Source of the DNA: an uncultured Pelagibacteraceae bacterium
GTDB lineage: Bacteria; Pseudomonadota; Alphaproteobacteria; Pelagibacterales; Pelagibacteraceae
Direction: 5' to 3'
DNA length: 48,190 bases
Assembly: GCA_902580505.1 (NCBI GenBank)
Contig: CACHLB010000009.1
Span: 1-48,190 of the forward strand
Under the pieces are notes generated by a model that made no database searches, was not told where the DNA came from, and worked only from the letters and a program-made list of their open reading frames with translations. Below are positions 38,750 through 47,429 of this stretch, piece by piece (the stretch's first letter is position 1; the number at the start of each line of letters is the position of its first letter). Position numbers and translations under genes: made by a program.

Positions 38750-39716
38750 AAACCCTTTTTATAAAAAAGTTGATAGGATATCATTAAATAAGATATTACA
38801 AATTTTAAAATTTTCTAAATTTAAAAAAAACTTATATTTAAAAGGTATTAATGATTTAATTGATGCAACACAATACGAAATATCCTTTTTTAACTCTCTT
38901 AAATATGAAGACTCCTTAAATAAAACAAAATCAAAATATATAATAACTCATAATAAATATAAAAAAATTGTTGAAAAAGTATCAAATCCAATAGTTGTAG
39001 AAAATGTACTTAAATCAGTTGCAGATGTAACAAATTTATTTTATCCAGACGCAATTAAAGATGTTGCAGATTTTTACTTAAAAACGCCAAATAAAAAAAA
39101 ATTTATAAATGTAACATTTGGTAAAAATGTTCTAATTGGTAAAAATGTTGAAATTGGTAGAAATTCAATAATTGGTCATAATACAATTATTGAATCCAAT
39201 GTTAAAGTTGGCTCTAATTCTCAAATTGGAAGTAACATTCTTATAAAAAATTCATTAATTGGAAATAATGTAAGAATACTAGATGGTTCAGTCATCGGAA
39301 AAAAAGGATTTGGTTTTATGCCAAGAAATAAAGAAAATTTTAGATATCCTCACATTGGTATGGTAATAATTAAGAATAATGTTGAAATTGGTTGTAATAA
39401 TACAATAGATCGTGGATCGATGTCTAATACAGTCATTGGAGAAAATACTTTTTTAGATAATCAAGTACATATAGCTCATAATGTAACTATAGGGAAAAAT
39501 TGTGTTATTACTGCACAAGTAGGTTTCGCTGGTAGTGCAAAAATTGGTAATAATGTAATGATTGGTGGGCAAGCAGGAATTTCAGGTCATCTCAATATAG
39601 GTAATAATGTACAAATTGGTGGAGGTAGTGGAGTAGTAAAAAATATTCCAGACAACTCTAAAGTCATGGGATATCCTGCCAAAGATATTAAAAGTTTTAT
39701 TAAAGAGAATAAATAA
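38739..39716 (+). CDS. lpxD: UDP-3-O-acylglucosamine N-acyltransferase
   Basis: LpxD adds the second acyl chain in lipid A synthesis. The 325-residue protein has an N-terminal uridine-binding domain (about 1-110) and a long left-handed beta-helix of hexapeptide repeats (IGKNVEIGRNSIIGHN and similar). The catalytic His region DNQVHIAHNVTIGKN and the ITAQVGFAGSAKIGNNVMIGGQ stretch are present. It overlaps skp by 11 bases and fabZ by 1. Confidence 0.96.
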   Translation: MKIKNPFYKKVDRISLNKILQILKFSKFKKNLYLKGINDLIDATQYEISFFNSLKYEDSLNKTKSKYIITHNKYKKIVEKVSNPIVVENVLKSVADVTNLFYPDAIKDVADFYLKTPNKKKFINVTFGKNVLIGKNVEIGRNSIIGHNTIIESNVKVGSNSQIGSNILIKNSLIGNNVRILDGSVIGKKGFGFMPRNKENFRYPHIGMVIIKNNVEIGCNNTIDRGSMSNTVIGENTFLDNQVHIAHNVTIGKNCVITAQVGFAGSAKIGNNVMIGGQAGISGHLNIGNNVQIGGGSGVVKNIPDNSKVMGYPAKDIKSFIKENK

Positions 39717-40168
39717 TGTCAGACAAATTAAATAAGGACCAAATTAAAGAACTGTTGCCTCATAGGGAACCAATGCTTTTGATAGATGAACTTATTAATA
39801 TTAAAAAACTTAAATCTGCAACAGCAATCGTGAATGTTAAAAAAGATAGTTTTTTTGTTCAAGGTCATTTTCCTGATGAACCGGTAATGCCAGGTGTTTT
39901 AATTGTTGAGGCATTTGGTCAAGCAGCAGCAGCATTAACTGCAGCAGGAATTGATAAAAAAACATATGAAAATAAATTAGTATTTTTAATGACTGTTGAT
40001 AAAGCAAGATTTAGAAACCCAGTTATTCCTGATTGTAAACTAGAATTAAATATAGAGGCAGTAAGATCTCACGGAAGAGTTTGGAAATATAAAGGTGAAG
40101 CCATTGTTGAAGGTCAGAAAATGGCAGATGCTCAATGGGCTGCAACAATAGTAGATAGAAAGAAATAA
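39716..40168 (+). CDS. fabZ: 3-hydroxyacyl-[acyl-carrier-protein] dehydratase FabZ
   Basis: FabZ removes water from beta-hydroxyacyl-ACP and competes with LpxA and LpxD for the same substrates. The hot-dog fold protein has 150 residues with LLPHREPMLLIDEL at 13-26, and catalytic His51 (GHFPDEPVMPG) and Glu65 (VLIVEAFGQAA). It is of normal length, coupled to lpxD by TAATG, and placed where fatty-acid and lipid A synthesis are balanced. Confidence 0.97.
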   Translation: MSDKLNKDQIKELLPHREPMLLIDELINIKKLKSATAIVNVKKDSFFVQGHFPDEPVMPGVLIVEAFGQAAAALTAAGIDKKTYENKLVFLMTVDKARFRNPVIPDCKLELNIEAVRSHGRVWKYKGEAIVEGQKMADAQWAATIVDRKK

Positions 40169-40176
40169 TCAGTAGT

Positions 40177-40201
40177 AATTCTTGATAAGTAATTAAGAAT
40201 T
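40177..40201 (+). promoter_or_regulatory. AT-rich inverted repeat in the fabZ-lpxA spacer
   Basis: AATTCTT (40177-40183) and AAGAATT (40195-40201) are perfect inverted copies around 11 bases. They lie in the 54-base spacer between fabZ and lpxA, the only gap of note in the bamA-lpxB block. It could be a weak hairpin in the message. With no GC in the stem beyond one pair and no long T run it is not a convincing terminator. Confidence 0.3.
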
Positions 40202-40222
40202 TATTTGTTATCAATATATATT

Positions 40223-41008
40223 GTGATACATCCAACAGCAATTGTAGATAAGAACTCAAAAATTTCTGAAAATGTTGAAATTGGTCCTTATTGTGTAATA
40301 GGACCCGAAGTTGAGATTGGAACAAATTCAAAATTACATTCTCACATAAGCATTAAAGGAAAAACAAAAATTGGAAATAATAATGAAATATTTCCTTTTG
40401 TATCAATAGGAACATCTCCACAAGATTTAAAATATAAAGGCGAAAAAAATTCAATTATAATAGGTGATAATAATAAATTTAGAGAATATGTGAATATAAA
40501 TCCAGGTACTTTACAAGGTGGGACAATTACAAAAATAGGCGATAATAATTTACTTATGGTTTATTGTCATGTAGCTCATGATTGTAATCTTGGCAATAAA
40601 ATTGTTCTTGCAAATAATGTTCAAGTTGGTGGCCATGTTACAATTGAAGATCAAGCAATAGTTGGAGGTAGTTGTGCAATTCATCAATTCTCAAGAATAG
40701 GACATTTGTCAATGGTTGGAGGAATGACCGGTGTTTTAAGCGATGTAATTCCCTTTGGCCTCTCATTAGGAAATAGAAATAATTTAGTTGGCCTTAATCT
40801 TATTGGATTAAGAAGAGCAAAAATTTCAAACGAAGATATTAAAATGTTGCAAAAATTTTACAATCTAGTTTTTAGTAACCAAAATTTTAGAACAAATTTA
40901 GAAAATTTAGATATAAATATCAAAGAAAACAAATATGTTAAAACTATAATTGATTTTATAAATTCCGATAAAAAGCGACCAATATCACTTCCAGAAAATA
41001 TCAAATGA
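40223..41008 (+). CDS. lpxA: UDP-N-acetylglucosamine O-acyltransferase
   Basis: LpxA performs the first lipid A step. The 261-residue product starts at GTG 40223, giving MIHPTAIVDKNSKISENVEIGPY, the canonical LpxA opening. A TTG at 40205 is in frame but adds six residues not seen in the family. The beta-helix of hexapeptide repeats fills about 1-185. The catalytic His lies in MVYCHVAHDCNLGN. GGHVTIEDQAIVGG and the C-terminal helical domain complete it. It overlaps lpxI by 4 bases. Confidence 0.95.
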   Translation: MIHPTAIVDKNSKISENVEIGPYCVIGPEVEIGTNSKLHSHISIKGKTKIGNNNEIFPFVSIGTSPQDLKYKGEKNSIIIGDNNKFREYVNINPGTLQGGTITKIGDNNLLMVYCHVAHDCNLGNKIVLANNVQVGGHVTIEDQAIVGGSCAIHQFSRIGHLSMVGGMTGVLSDVIPFGLSLGNRNNLVGLNLIGLRRAKISNEDIKMLQKFYNLVFSNQNFRTNLENLDINIKENKYVKTIIDFINSDKKRPISLPENIK

Positions 41009-41796
41009 TTGGATTATTTTTAGGGGAAAAAAAACTTCCATTAGAAATTTTAAAAAGTTTAAAAAAAAAGAAAATTAAATATTTCATTATAGACTTATCA
41101 AAAAATAATAAATTTAAAAAAGATAAAAATAGTTATTTTATTAACATTGGAAAATTTGGTAAAATTTTAGAATTAATTAAATCAAAAAAATGTAAAAAAG
41201 TTTTATTTGCAGGAAATATTATTAAGCCAAGAGTTTCTAAACTGAAATTAGATCTTAAAGGTTTTTACTATATCCCTAGAATTATAAAGGCATCTAAATT
41301 AGGAGATGCAGCTATATTAAAAGAATTGGTTAACATTTTATCAGAAAACAAAATAAAAGTTATAAAATTAAACACATATAATCCAGAACTAACTATAACC
41401 AAAGGATGCTATACAAAAGCAAAACCTAGTGTAATTGATAAATTAACAATAAAAAAAGGCATTCAGATACTAAATAAATCAAATTCTTATAATCATGTTC
41501 AAGCATTAGTAATCAATAATCAGAAGGTTGTTTCGCTCGAAAAAAGAAAAGGGACAAAGGATATGTTAAAGTCTATTAGAAACAATAATCTGCAGAATAA
41601 ACTCTTATTAAAGATGCCTAAATCTAAGCAAGATTTACGCGTTGATTTACCGACCATTGGTCTTGATACTTTAAAAGATTGCAAAAAAGCAAATATTAAA
41701 GGAATTGTTCTTAAAGCAAACCAAAACATATTCTTAGATAAATACGAATGCCTTAAATTTGCTAATAAAAACAGAATTTTTGTGATAGCTAAATGA
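41005..41796 (+). CDS. lpxI: UDP-2,3-diacylglucosamine pyrophosphatase LpxI
   Basis: LpxI hydrolyses UDP-2,3-diacylglucosamine to lipid X, doing the job of the unrelated LpxH. In 263 residues it shows the DUF1009/LpxI features LFAGNIIKPRV, GDAAILKELVN, and the active-site region DLRVDLPTIGLDTL near 210-223 followed by NIKGIVLKANQN. Its position between lpxA and lpxB matches other alphaproteobacteria, which use LpxI. It overlaps both neighbours by 4 bases (ATGA). Confidence 0.92.
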   Translation: MIGLFLGEKKLPLEILKSLKKKKIKYFIIDLSKNNKFKKDKNSYFINIGKFGKILELIKSKKCKKVLFAGNIIKPRVSKLKLDLKGFYYIPRIIKASKLGDAAILKELVNILSENKIKVIKLNTYNPELTITKGCYTKAKPSVIDKLTIKKGIQILNKSNSYNHVQALVINNQKVVSLEKRKGTKDMLKSIRNNNLQNKLLLKMPKSKQDLRVDLPTIGLDTLKDCKKANIKGIVLKANQNIFLDKYECLKFANKNRIFVIAK

Positions 41797-42920
41797 AAAA
41801 AATTTTTATTTTAACGGGTGAACCTTCAGGTGATAAATTGGCTGCAGAAGCCATTAAAGAATTAAAAAAAAATAAAAATGACATTGAATATTTATCTGTT
41901 GGGGGTCAACATTTAAATTCTATAGGCATTAAGTCAATATATGACCAAAAAGATATTACATATATAGCTTTTACGGACATATTATTAAATATTTTTAAGA
42001 TAAAAAGAAAGATTAATGAAACAGTAAAAAAAATTTTAGATTTCAATCCTGATATTTTATTTAGTGTTGATAGTCCTGATTTTACACTTCGCGTTTCAAA
42101 AATAATTAAATTAAAAAAACCAAATATAAAAACTGTTCATTTTATAGCTCCTAAAGTTTGGGCTTGGAGAGAGGGTAGAGTCAAAAAAATGAAAAGCTAC
42201 TTAGATCATATTCTTCTATTATTTAATTTTGAAAAAAAATATTTTGATAAGGAAAAACTAAAAAATACGTTTGTTGGTCATCCAATATTAGATAATCCAA
42301 ATAATAAAAAAATTGAAATTAAAGAATTATTAAAAGGTAAAATTATTTCAATTTTTCCTGGTAGTAGATTATCAGAATTAAAATCGCATGTTCCTATACT
42401 TATCGACTTCATAAAAAAAATGAATGAAGAAAAAATTAATTATAATTATATTTTTCATGCAACCCAAGATTCTAAAGAATATTTATCAAAAGTTATAAAA
42501 AAAAATAACTTAGAAAATGTTGATCTTATTTCAAATGAAAATATAAAAATTGCTACAATTAAAAAATCTATTTTTGCAATTGTTAAATCTGGAACAGTTT
42601 CACTTGAAGTTTGCAAATATGGTATACCATCAATAATAATTTATAAAATGAATTTTGTTAATTTCTTTATCGCTAAGTTATTTTTAAAAATAAAATTTGC
42701 AAACATGATAAATATTATAAACAATAAAGAAATTATTCCTGAACTATTACAAAATGAATGTAGCTCTGATGAAATATATAAAGCAGTTAATTATTTATTA
42801 AAAAAACCTGAGCTTATAAAACAACAATTAAAACAAGTTAATAAAACTGTTATGGAATTAAAATCAACCACTTCATCGAGTAATGAAGTATCTAATGTTT
42901 TGTTATCTTATTTGAGATAA
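41793..42920 (+). CDS. lpxB: Lipid-A-disaccharide synthase
   Basis: LpxB joins lipid X and UDP-diacylglucosamine into the lipid A disaccharide precursor. This 375-residue GT-B glycosyltransferase (GT19) has the N-terminal loop LTGEPSGDKLAA, the segment SVDSPDFTLRV, and FIAPKVWAWREGRVKK. The UDP-binding motifs FPGSRLSEL and IVKSGTVSLEV lie in the second half. It is the last gene of the plus-strand block. Its 3' end overlaps the 3' end of gltX on the other strand by 18 bases. Confidence 0.96.
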   Translation: MKKIFILTGEPSGDKLAAEAIKELKKNKNDIEYLSVGGQHLNSIGIKSIYDQKDITYIAFTDILLNIFKIKRKINETVKKILDFNPDILFSVDSPDFTLRVSKIIKLKKPNIKTVHFIAPKVWAWREGRVKKMKSYLDHILLLFNFEKKYFDKEKLKNTFVGHPILDNPNNKKIEIKELLKGKIISIFPGSRLSELKSHVPILIDFIKKMNEEKINYNYIFHATQDSKEYLSKVIKKNNLENVDLISNENIKIATIKKSIFAIVKSGTVSLEVCKYGIPSIIIYKMNFVNFFIAKLFLKIKFANMINIINNKEIIPELLQNECSSDEIYKAVNYLLKKPELIKQQLKQVNKTVMELKSTTSSSNEVSNVLLSYLR

Positions 42921-44297
42921 TCTTTTTAAAACTTCCTCTTTTCCTAGAGAACACAATATATCATAAATACCCGGTCCAAACTTTGATCCTGTAAGGCATA
43001 TTCTTAGTGGTTGTCCAACACCTTTAAAATTTGTATTATTATTTTTTATTAGGTCATTAATTATTGGTTCTAGTGTTTCTCTAGTAAAATTTGATAGTTT
43101 ATTAATATCATCGCTAAATAACTTAATAATTTTAATAGCTGTTTCGTCTAAAAGTTTTTTATCTTCTTTTTCTATTTGAACATTGTCATTTATTAAAAAT
43201 TTTGAATTTTTGTAAATATCTTCCAAAGTTTTTGCTTTATTTTTTAAAAAATGTAATGAATTTTTAATTTTTTTCTTTGCTAAATCATTTATCTTTTCTT
43301 GGAAAGTTTCACAATAAGTTATTAAAAAATTAAATAGATCATTTTCATTAATATTTTTTATATAATGTTCATTCATTGAATAAATTCGATCAATATCTAA
43401 TTTTGAAGGAGATTTCCCAATTCCTTCTAAATTGAAGTATTTGATACTTTCGTCTAAATCAAAAATTTCCTTATCTTTGTATGACCATCCTAATCTCAGA
43501 AGATAGTTTCTAAGAGCATTAGGCATTATTCCAATTTTAGAATAATCATCTAACGTTGATGCGTTATCTCTTTTTGATAGTTTCTTTCCTTCAATAGTAT
43601 GAATTAGTGGTATGTGTGCAAAAAACGGTACATTCCAATTCATAGCTTCATAAATCTGTATTTGTTTGAATGTATTTATTTTATGATCATCACCTCTAAT
43701 TATATGTGTCATGCCCATTAAATGATCATCTACTGATGCTGATAAATTATATGTAGGCGATCCATCTGCTCTTAATATAACAAAGTCTTCAATAGTATTA
43801 TTTTCAATTTCTATATTTCCCTGGACCAAATCTTTTAATATAGATTTTCCTTCAACTTTACTTTTAAATCTTATTACAGGATCAATTTCTTTCGGAGCAT
43901 CAGTTTCGCTCTTATCTCTCCACTTTCTATTATAAATATATGGTATTTTTTTTTGTTTTGCCCTTTTTTTTTGTTCTTCAATCTCTTCACTAGAACAATA
44001 ACATTTATAAGCTAAACCTTTTTTTAATAATTCATTAACTACATTTATATGATCATCTATTTTATCTGATTGAATATATTCACTATCTTCGTAATTAATA
44101 CCTATCCATTTTAAGGAATTAATTATTTGATCCTTGAATTCCTCTTTAGACCTTTCTTTATCGGTATCCTCTATTCTTAGATAAAATTTACCACCTTTAT
44201 TTTTTGAATAAAGCCAATTGAATAATGCGGTTCTCACTCCTCCAATGTGTAAAGGGCCTGTTGGTGATGGAGCAAATCTAGTTGCTACAGTTTTCAT
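42903..44297 (-). CDS. gltX: Glutamyl-tRNA synthetase
   Basis: This class I synthetase charges tRNA-Glu. The 464-residue protein has the HIGH-like motif in FAPSPTGPLHIGG (8-20) and the KMSKS-like motif KKLSKR (238-243). RIEDTD at 41-46 binds glutamate. The C-terminal helical anticodon domain is present. GltX in alphaproteobacteria may also charge tRNA-Gln for transamidation, but this cannot be decided here. It is transcribed leftwards from lexA with a 19-base spacer, so it is probably in the same transcript. Confidence 0.96.
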   Translation of the reverse strand: MKTVATRFAPSPTGPLHIGGVRTALFNWLYSKNKGGKFYLRIEDTDKERSKEEFKDQIINSLKWIGINYEDSEYIQSDKIDDHINVVNELLKKGLAYKCYCSSEEIEEQKKRAKQKKIPYIYNRKWRDKSETDAPKEIDPVIRFKSKVEGKSILKDLVQGNIEIENNTIEDFVILRADGSPTYNLSASVDDHLMGMTHIIRGDDHKINTFKQIQIYEAMNWNVPFFAHIPLIHTIEGKKLSKRDNASTLDDYSKIGIMPNALRNYLLRLGWSYKDKEIFDLDESIKYFNLEGIGKSPSKLDIDRIYSMNEHYIKNINENDLFNFLITYCETFQEKINDLAKKKIKNSLHFLKNKAKTLEDIYKNSKFLINDNVQIEKEDKKLLDETAIKIIKLFSDDINKLSNFTRETLEPIINDLIKNNNTNFKGVGQPLRICLTGSKFGPGIYDILCSLGKEEVLKRLSQIR

Positions 44298-44316
44298 CAG
44301 ATTTATTTAGACTATT

Positions 44317-45003
44317 TTAGGAAAAGTTTCTATATAAAGATACTAGAATTCCTTGAACTTTTACTCTATCAGGACCAAATATTTTAGTTTCGTAATTTCT
44401 ATTTGCACTTTCTAAAGCTACGGTCTTACCTTTTCTTCTTATTCTCTTTAACATTGCTTCATGATCATCAATTAACGCAACAACTATTTTACCATTTTCT
44501 GCAGTATCAGCTTTTCTGACAATTACGGTATCACCATCATTTATTCCAGCCTCAATCATCGAGTCACCTTGCACTTTGAGTCCAAAAAATTCTCCATTCT
44601 TCTCAATATTTGAAGGCAAAGGTATTCTAGCAACTTCGTTTTGAATTGCTTCAACAGGTGTACCAGCAGCAATTTTACCTAATACGGGTATTTCATTTTC
44701 ATCTGAATTATTTTGATTTGAACTTTCATCAAGCCCACCTCTGATTACACTTGGTGAAAAACTATTGTAAATATCATTTGCTGAAGCAGTTTCAGGTAAC
44801 TTAATAACTTCTAAAGCTCTTGCTTTATGAGCCAATCTTTTAATAAAACCTCTTTCTTCTAAAGCACTAATTAATCTATGAATTCCAGATTTAGACTTTA
44901 GATTCAATGATTCCTTCATTTCCTCGTAAGAAGGAGATACACCACTAGATCTCAACTTCTTGTTGATAAATAAAAGTAGGTTTTTTTGTTTTTTAGTTAA
45001 CAT
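44317..45003 (-). CDS. lexA: LexA SOS-response repressor
   Basis: LexA represses DNA-damage genes and cleaves itself when RecA is activated. The ATG at 45003 gives 228 residues. The N-terminal winged helix MLTKKQKNLLLFIN with SKSGIHRLISALEERGFI as recognition helix has the alphaproteobacterial form. The cleavage site is Ala113-Gly114 in GKIAAGTP, and the Ser/Lys dyad is Ser148 (QGDSMIEAG) and Lys186 (EAMLKR). An earlier ATG at 45021 would add six residues (MYTICS) not seen in the family. An SOS box lies 22 bases upstream, so it should autoregulate. Confidence 0.96.
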   Translation of the reverse strand: MLTKKQKNLLLFINKKLRSSGVSPSYEEMKESLNLKSKSGIHRLISALEERGFIKRLAHKARALEVIKLPETASANDIYNSFSPSVIRGGLDESSNQNNSDENEIPVLGKIAAGTPVEAIQNEVARIPLPSNIEKNGEFFGLKVQGDSMIEAGINDGDTVIVRKADTAENGKIVVALIDDHEAMLKRIRRKGKTVALESANRNYETKIFGPDRVKVQGILVSLYRNFS

Positions 45004-45025
45004 AGAACAAATTGTGTACATAAAT

Positions 45026-45040
45026 GTTCTATAAAAGTTC
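45026..45040 (-). promoter_or_regulatory. SOS box (LexA operator) of lexA
   Basis: GTTC (45026-45029), seven bases, GTTC (45037-45040) on the given strand is exactly the alphaproteobacterial LexA box GTTC-N7-GTTC. It lies 22 bases upstream of the lexA ATG. A possible promoter on the minus strand has TTGTTT at 45054-45049 and TATAGA at 45033-45028 (spacing 15), so LexA bound here would cover the -10 region. A direct repeat of this form next to lexA is strong evidence for autoregulation. Confidence 0.88.
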
Positions 45041-45086
45041 TACCAATTAAACAAGAGTTAAAACCCCAATAAAATCAACACTTTTT

Positions 45087-45878
45087 TTATAAAATAGAAA
45101 AAATATTATTATTTTCTAAATTTTTTAAAATTGATTCACCAATAAGAAATGTTTTTATTTTAGTTTCTGAGGCTATTTTCAAAACGTCTTCTTTGTTTTT
45201 TATTCCGCTCTCTGAAATTAATGGCCCGTTATGATTAATTAAAATATTATGAATATCATAAGTTGTATTTATATCTGTTTTTAGTGTTTTTAAATTTCTA
45301 TTGTTTATCCCTATTAGTGCATCTTTGTACTTTAGAGATTTTTTAGCCTCTTCAACAGTGTGAACTTCAACAATTACAGACATTTTAAGTTTCTCAGCTT
45401 CTTCATACAATTCATCTGCAGTTTTTTCATCAACGCCAGCTAAAATTATTAAAATAGCATCAGCACCATAACTCCTAGAAAGATGGACTTGAAATTTATC
45501 AACAAAAAAATCTTTACATAAAATAGGTAAATTTATTTTTTGTTTGATCTTGCTAATATGAATTAAATTTCCCAAAAAAAAATCCTCTTCAGTTAAAACT
45601 GACAAGCATGTTGTATTATTTTTTAAATATATATTTGCAATTTCTACAGGATTATAATTTTCAATAATTATACCAGCTGAAGGGCTGGCTTTTTTAATCT
45701 CTGCAATAATAGAAATTTTGTCATGATTTATATTATTCAGTATTTTTTCTTTAAAATTTATAAAATTTTGTAGATTTGTAATTTTGTCATTTAGCGAATT
45801 TATTGAAATATCTTTTTTTAAAATTTGAATTTTATTTCTTTTTTTATTAATTATTTTTTCTAAAATATTGTCAGGCAT
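45087..45878 (-). CDS. trpC: Indole-3-glycerol phosphate synthase
   Basis: TrpC closes the indole ring in tryptophan synthesis. This 263-residue TIM barrel has the motifs IIAEIKKASPSAGII, PILCKDFFVD, GADAILIILAGV and IGINNRNLKTL, and a late SESGIKNKEDV. It is not fused to TrpF. It overlaps trpD by 8 bases. Between it and lexA there are only 83 bases, holding the SOS box, and no moaC or moeA. Confidence 0.95.
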   Translation of the reverse strand: MPDNILEKIINKKRNKIQILKKDISINSLNDKITNLQNFINFKEKILNNINHDKISIIAEIKKASPSAGIIIENYNPVEIANIYLKNNTTCLSVLTEEDFFLGNLIHISKIKQKINLPILCKDFFVDKFQVHLSRSYGADAILIILAGVDEKTADELYEEAEKLKMSVIVEVHTVEEAKKSLKYKDALIGINNRNLKTLKTDINTTYDIHNILINHNGPLISESGIKNKEDVLKIASETKIKTFLIGESILKNLENNNIFSIL

Positions 45879-46863
45879 CTCTCAAATTCTCTAAATGTGA
45901 ATATGTTTTACCTGATAGCAAATGATCTCTTGCTTTTTCATAGGCATATTTAAAATTATCTTCTCTTTCGGATATTATTAAACCAGCTGCAGCATTTAAT
46001 GATACTGCTTTAGAAAAGTCATCATCATTACCTTTAAATATATCTATTATTTTTTCTGAATTAAATTTTGCATCATTTCCAACTATCTTGTCGAAACCTT
46101 CAGCATTTACTTTTAATTCTTTAGGATCAATAATCATTTCGTTAATTTCCCCATTTCTTAATTGTTTAACAATAGTTTTATCATATGGAGATATTTCATC
46201 TAAACCGTCATTGCTATTAATAATCCAAGCAAATTTAATATTTAAATCTTTCAAAGCATTAGCAAATATATTTAGAAGTTTTTTATCAAAAACTCCTACA
46301 ACTTGTTTTTCAACATTTGCTGGACTACTCAAAGGACCAATCATGTTAAAAATTGTCCTTTTACCAATTTTTTTTCTGGTTGGACCAACATATTTCATTG
46401 CACTATGATAATTTGGAGCAAACATAAATCCAAAATGATTTTTTTTAATTTGATTTTCAATATCTTTGGGCTCCAAGTTGATATTTATATTTAATGCTTC
46501 CAAAACATCTGCAGATCCACATTTTGAAGAAACTGCTTTATTACCATGTTTTGCTACGTTAATGCCCATACTCGAAAGTAATAATGCGGAAGCAGTAGAT
46601 ATGTTTAGTGTATCCTTACCATCACCACCTGTTCCACATGTATCTATACAGCCATCTACATTAACTTTTTTCGCTTTATTTCTAAGCACTGAGACACCAC
46701 CTGCTATTTCTGTTGAAACTTCACCCTTTTTAGAGAGCAGAGTTAAAAAATTATAAATTTCGTTATCATTAGCTTTTCCATTCATCAAAATTTCAAAAGC
46801 ACCAATACTTTCCTGTAATGTTAAATTTTCACCTAATTCAAGTTTTTTTAAATATTTTTCCAT
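45871..46863 (-). CDS. trpD: Anthranilate phosphoribosyltransferase
   Basis: TrpD transfers the phosphoribosyl group from PRPP to anthranilate. The 330-residue protein has the PRPP-binding loop DTCGTGGDGKDTLNISTAS, followed by VAKHGNKAVSSKCGSADVLE and the metal-binding GLDEISPY region. It is not fused to TrpG. It abuts trpG with no spacer and overlaps trpC by 8 bases, so trpEGDC is one transcription unit. Confidence 0.97.
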   Translation of the reverse strand: MEKYLKKLELGENLTLQESIGAFEILMNGKANDNEIYNFLTLLSKKGEVSTEIAGGVSVLRNKAKKVNVDGCIDTCGTGGDGKDTLNISTASALLLSSMGINVAKHGNKAVSSKCGSADVLEALNININLEPKDIENQIKKNHFGFMFAPNYHSAMKYVGPTRKKIGKRTIFNMIGPLSSPANVEKQVVGVFDKKLLNIFANALKDLNIKFAWIINSNDGLDEISPYDKTIVKQLRNGEINEMIIDPKELKVNAEGFDKIVGNDAKFNSEKIIDIFKGNDDDFSKAVSLNAAAGLIISEREDNFKYAYEKARDHLLSGKTYSHLENLRDA

Positions 46864-47427
46864 TTATTTAATAAAATTTTTTAAAATTTTTAAACCATCT
46901 TTAGTCTTTATACTTTCAGGATGAAATTGTACTCCATGAACATCATAAATTCTATGTTTAACACCCATAATTATTCCATCTAAAGTCATGGCTGTAATTT
47001 CTAAATCCTTAGAGAGTGTTTTCCTATCGATTATTAAACTATGGTATCTAGTTGCCTCAAATATTTTTGGTATTCCTTTTAAAATCCCTATATTTTTTGA
47101 AATGATTTTACTTGTTTTTCCATGAACCAATTCTTTTGCTTGAATAATTTTAGATCCAAATATTTGACCTATAATTTGATGACCTAAACAAACTCCAAGT
47201 ATTGGAATTTTATTATACAATTCATTTACTATTGATAAACAGTTTCCAGCTTGATCAGGATTACCTGGACCAGGTGATATCACAATTTTATTATATTTTT
47301 TTTTTAAAATTTCTTTTGTATTAATTTTATCATTTCTTACTACATCTACATTTGGACAAAACTTAGATATGTAATGATACAAATTAAATGTAAAACTATC
47401 ATAGTTATCAATTAAAATAATTTTCAT
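46864..47427 (-). CDS. trpG: Anthranilate synthase glutamine amidotransferase component
   Basis: This subunit feeds ammonia from glutamine to TrpE. The 187-residue class I amidotransferase has the nucleophile Cys80 in GVCLGHQIIG, and the His/Glu pair in VQFHPESI near the end. NYDSFTFNL at 8-16 is typical of TrpG/PabA. In a genome with one copy it could also serve PabB for folate synthesis. It lies 2 bases after trpE. Confidence 0.95.
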   Translation of the reverse strand: MKIILIDNYDSFTFNLYHYISKFCPNVDVVRNDKINTKEILKKKYNKIVISPGPGNPDQAGNCLSIVNELYNKIPILGVCLGHQIIGQIFGSKIIQAKELVHGKTSKIISKNIGILKGIPKIFEATRYHSLIIDRKTLSKDLEITAMTLDGIIMGVKHRIYDVHGVQFHPESIKTKDGLKILKNFIK

Positions 47428-47429
47428 AA

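Noticed and set aside
39110..39660. Regular repeats of about 18 bases resembling a repeat array
   Set aside because: They encode the hexapeptide repeats of LpxD (likewise in LpxA); they are coding periodicity, not a CRISPR or DNA repeat.
46088..46408. 106-residue plus-strand frame over trpD
   Set aside because: Antisense to a well-supported trpD with all its motifs, and no start signal or neighbour supports it.
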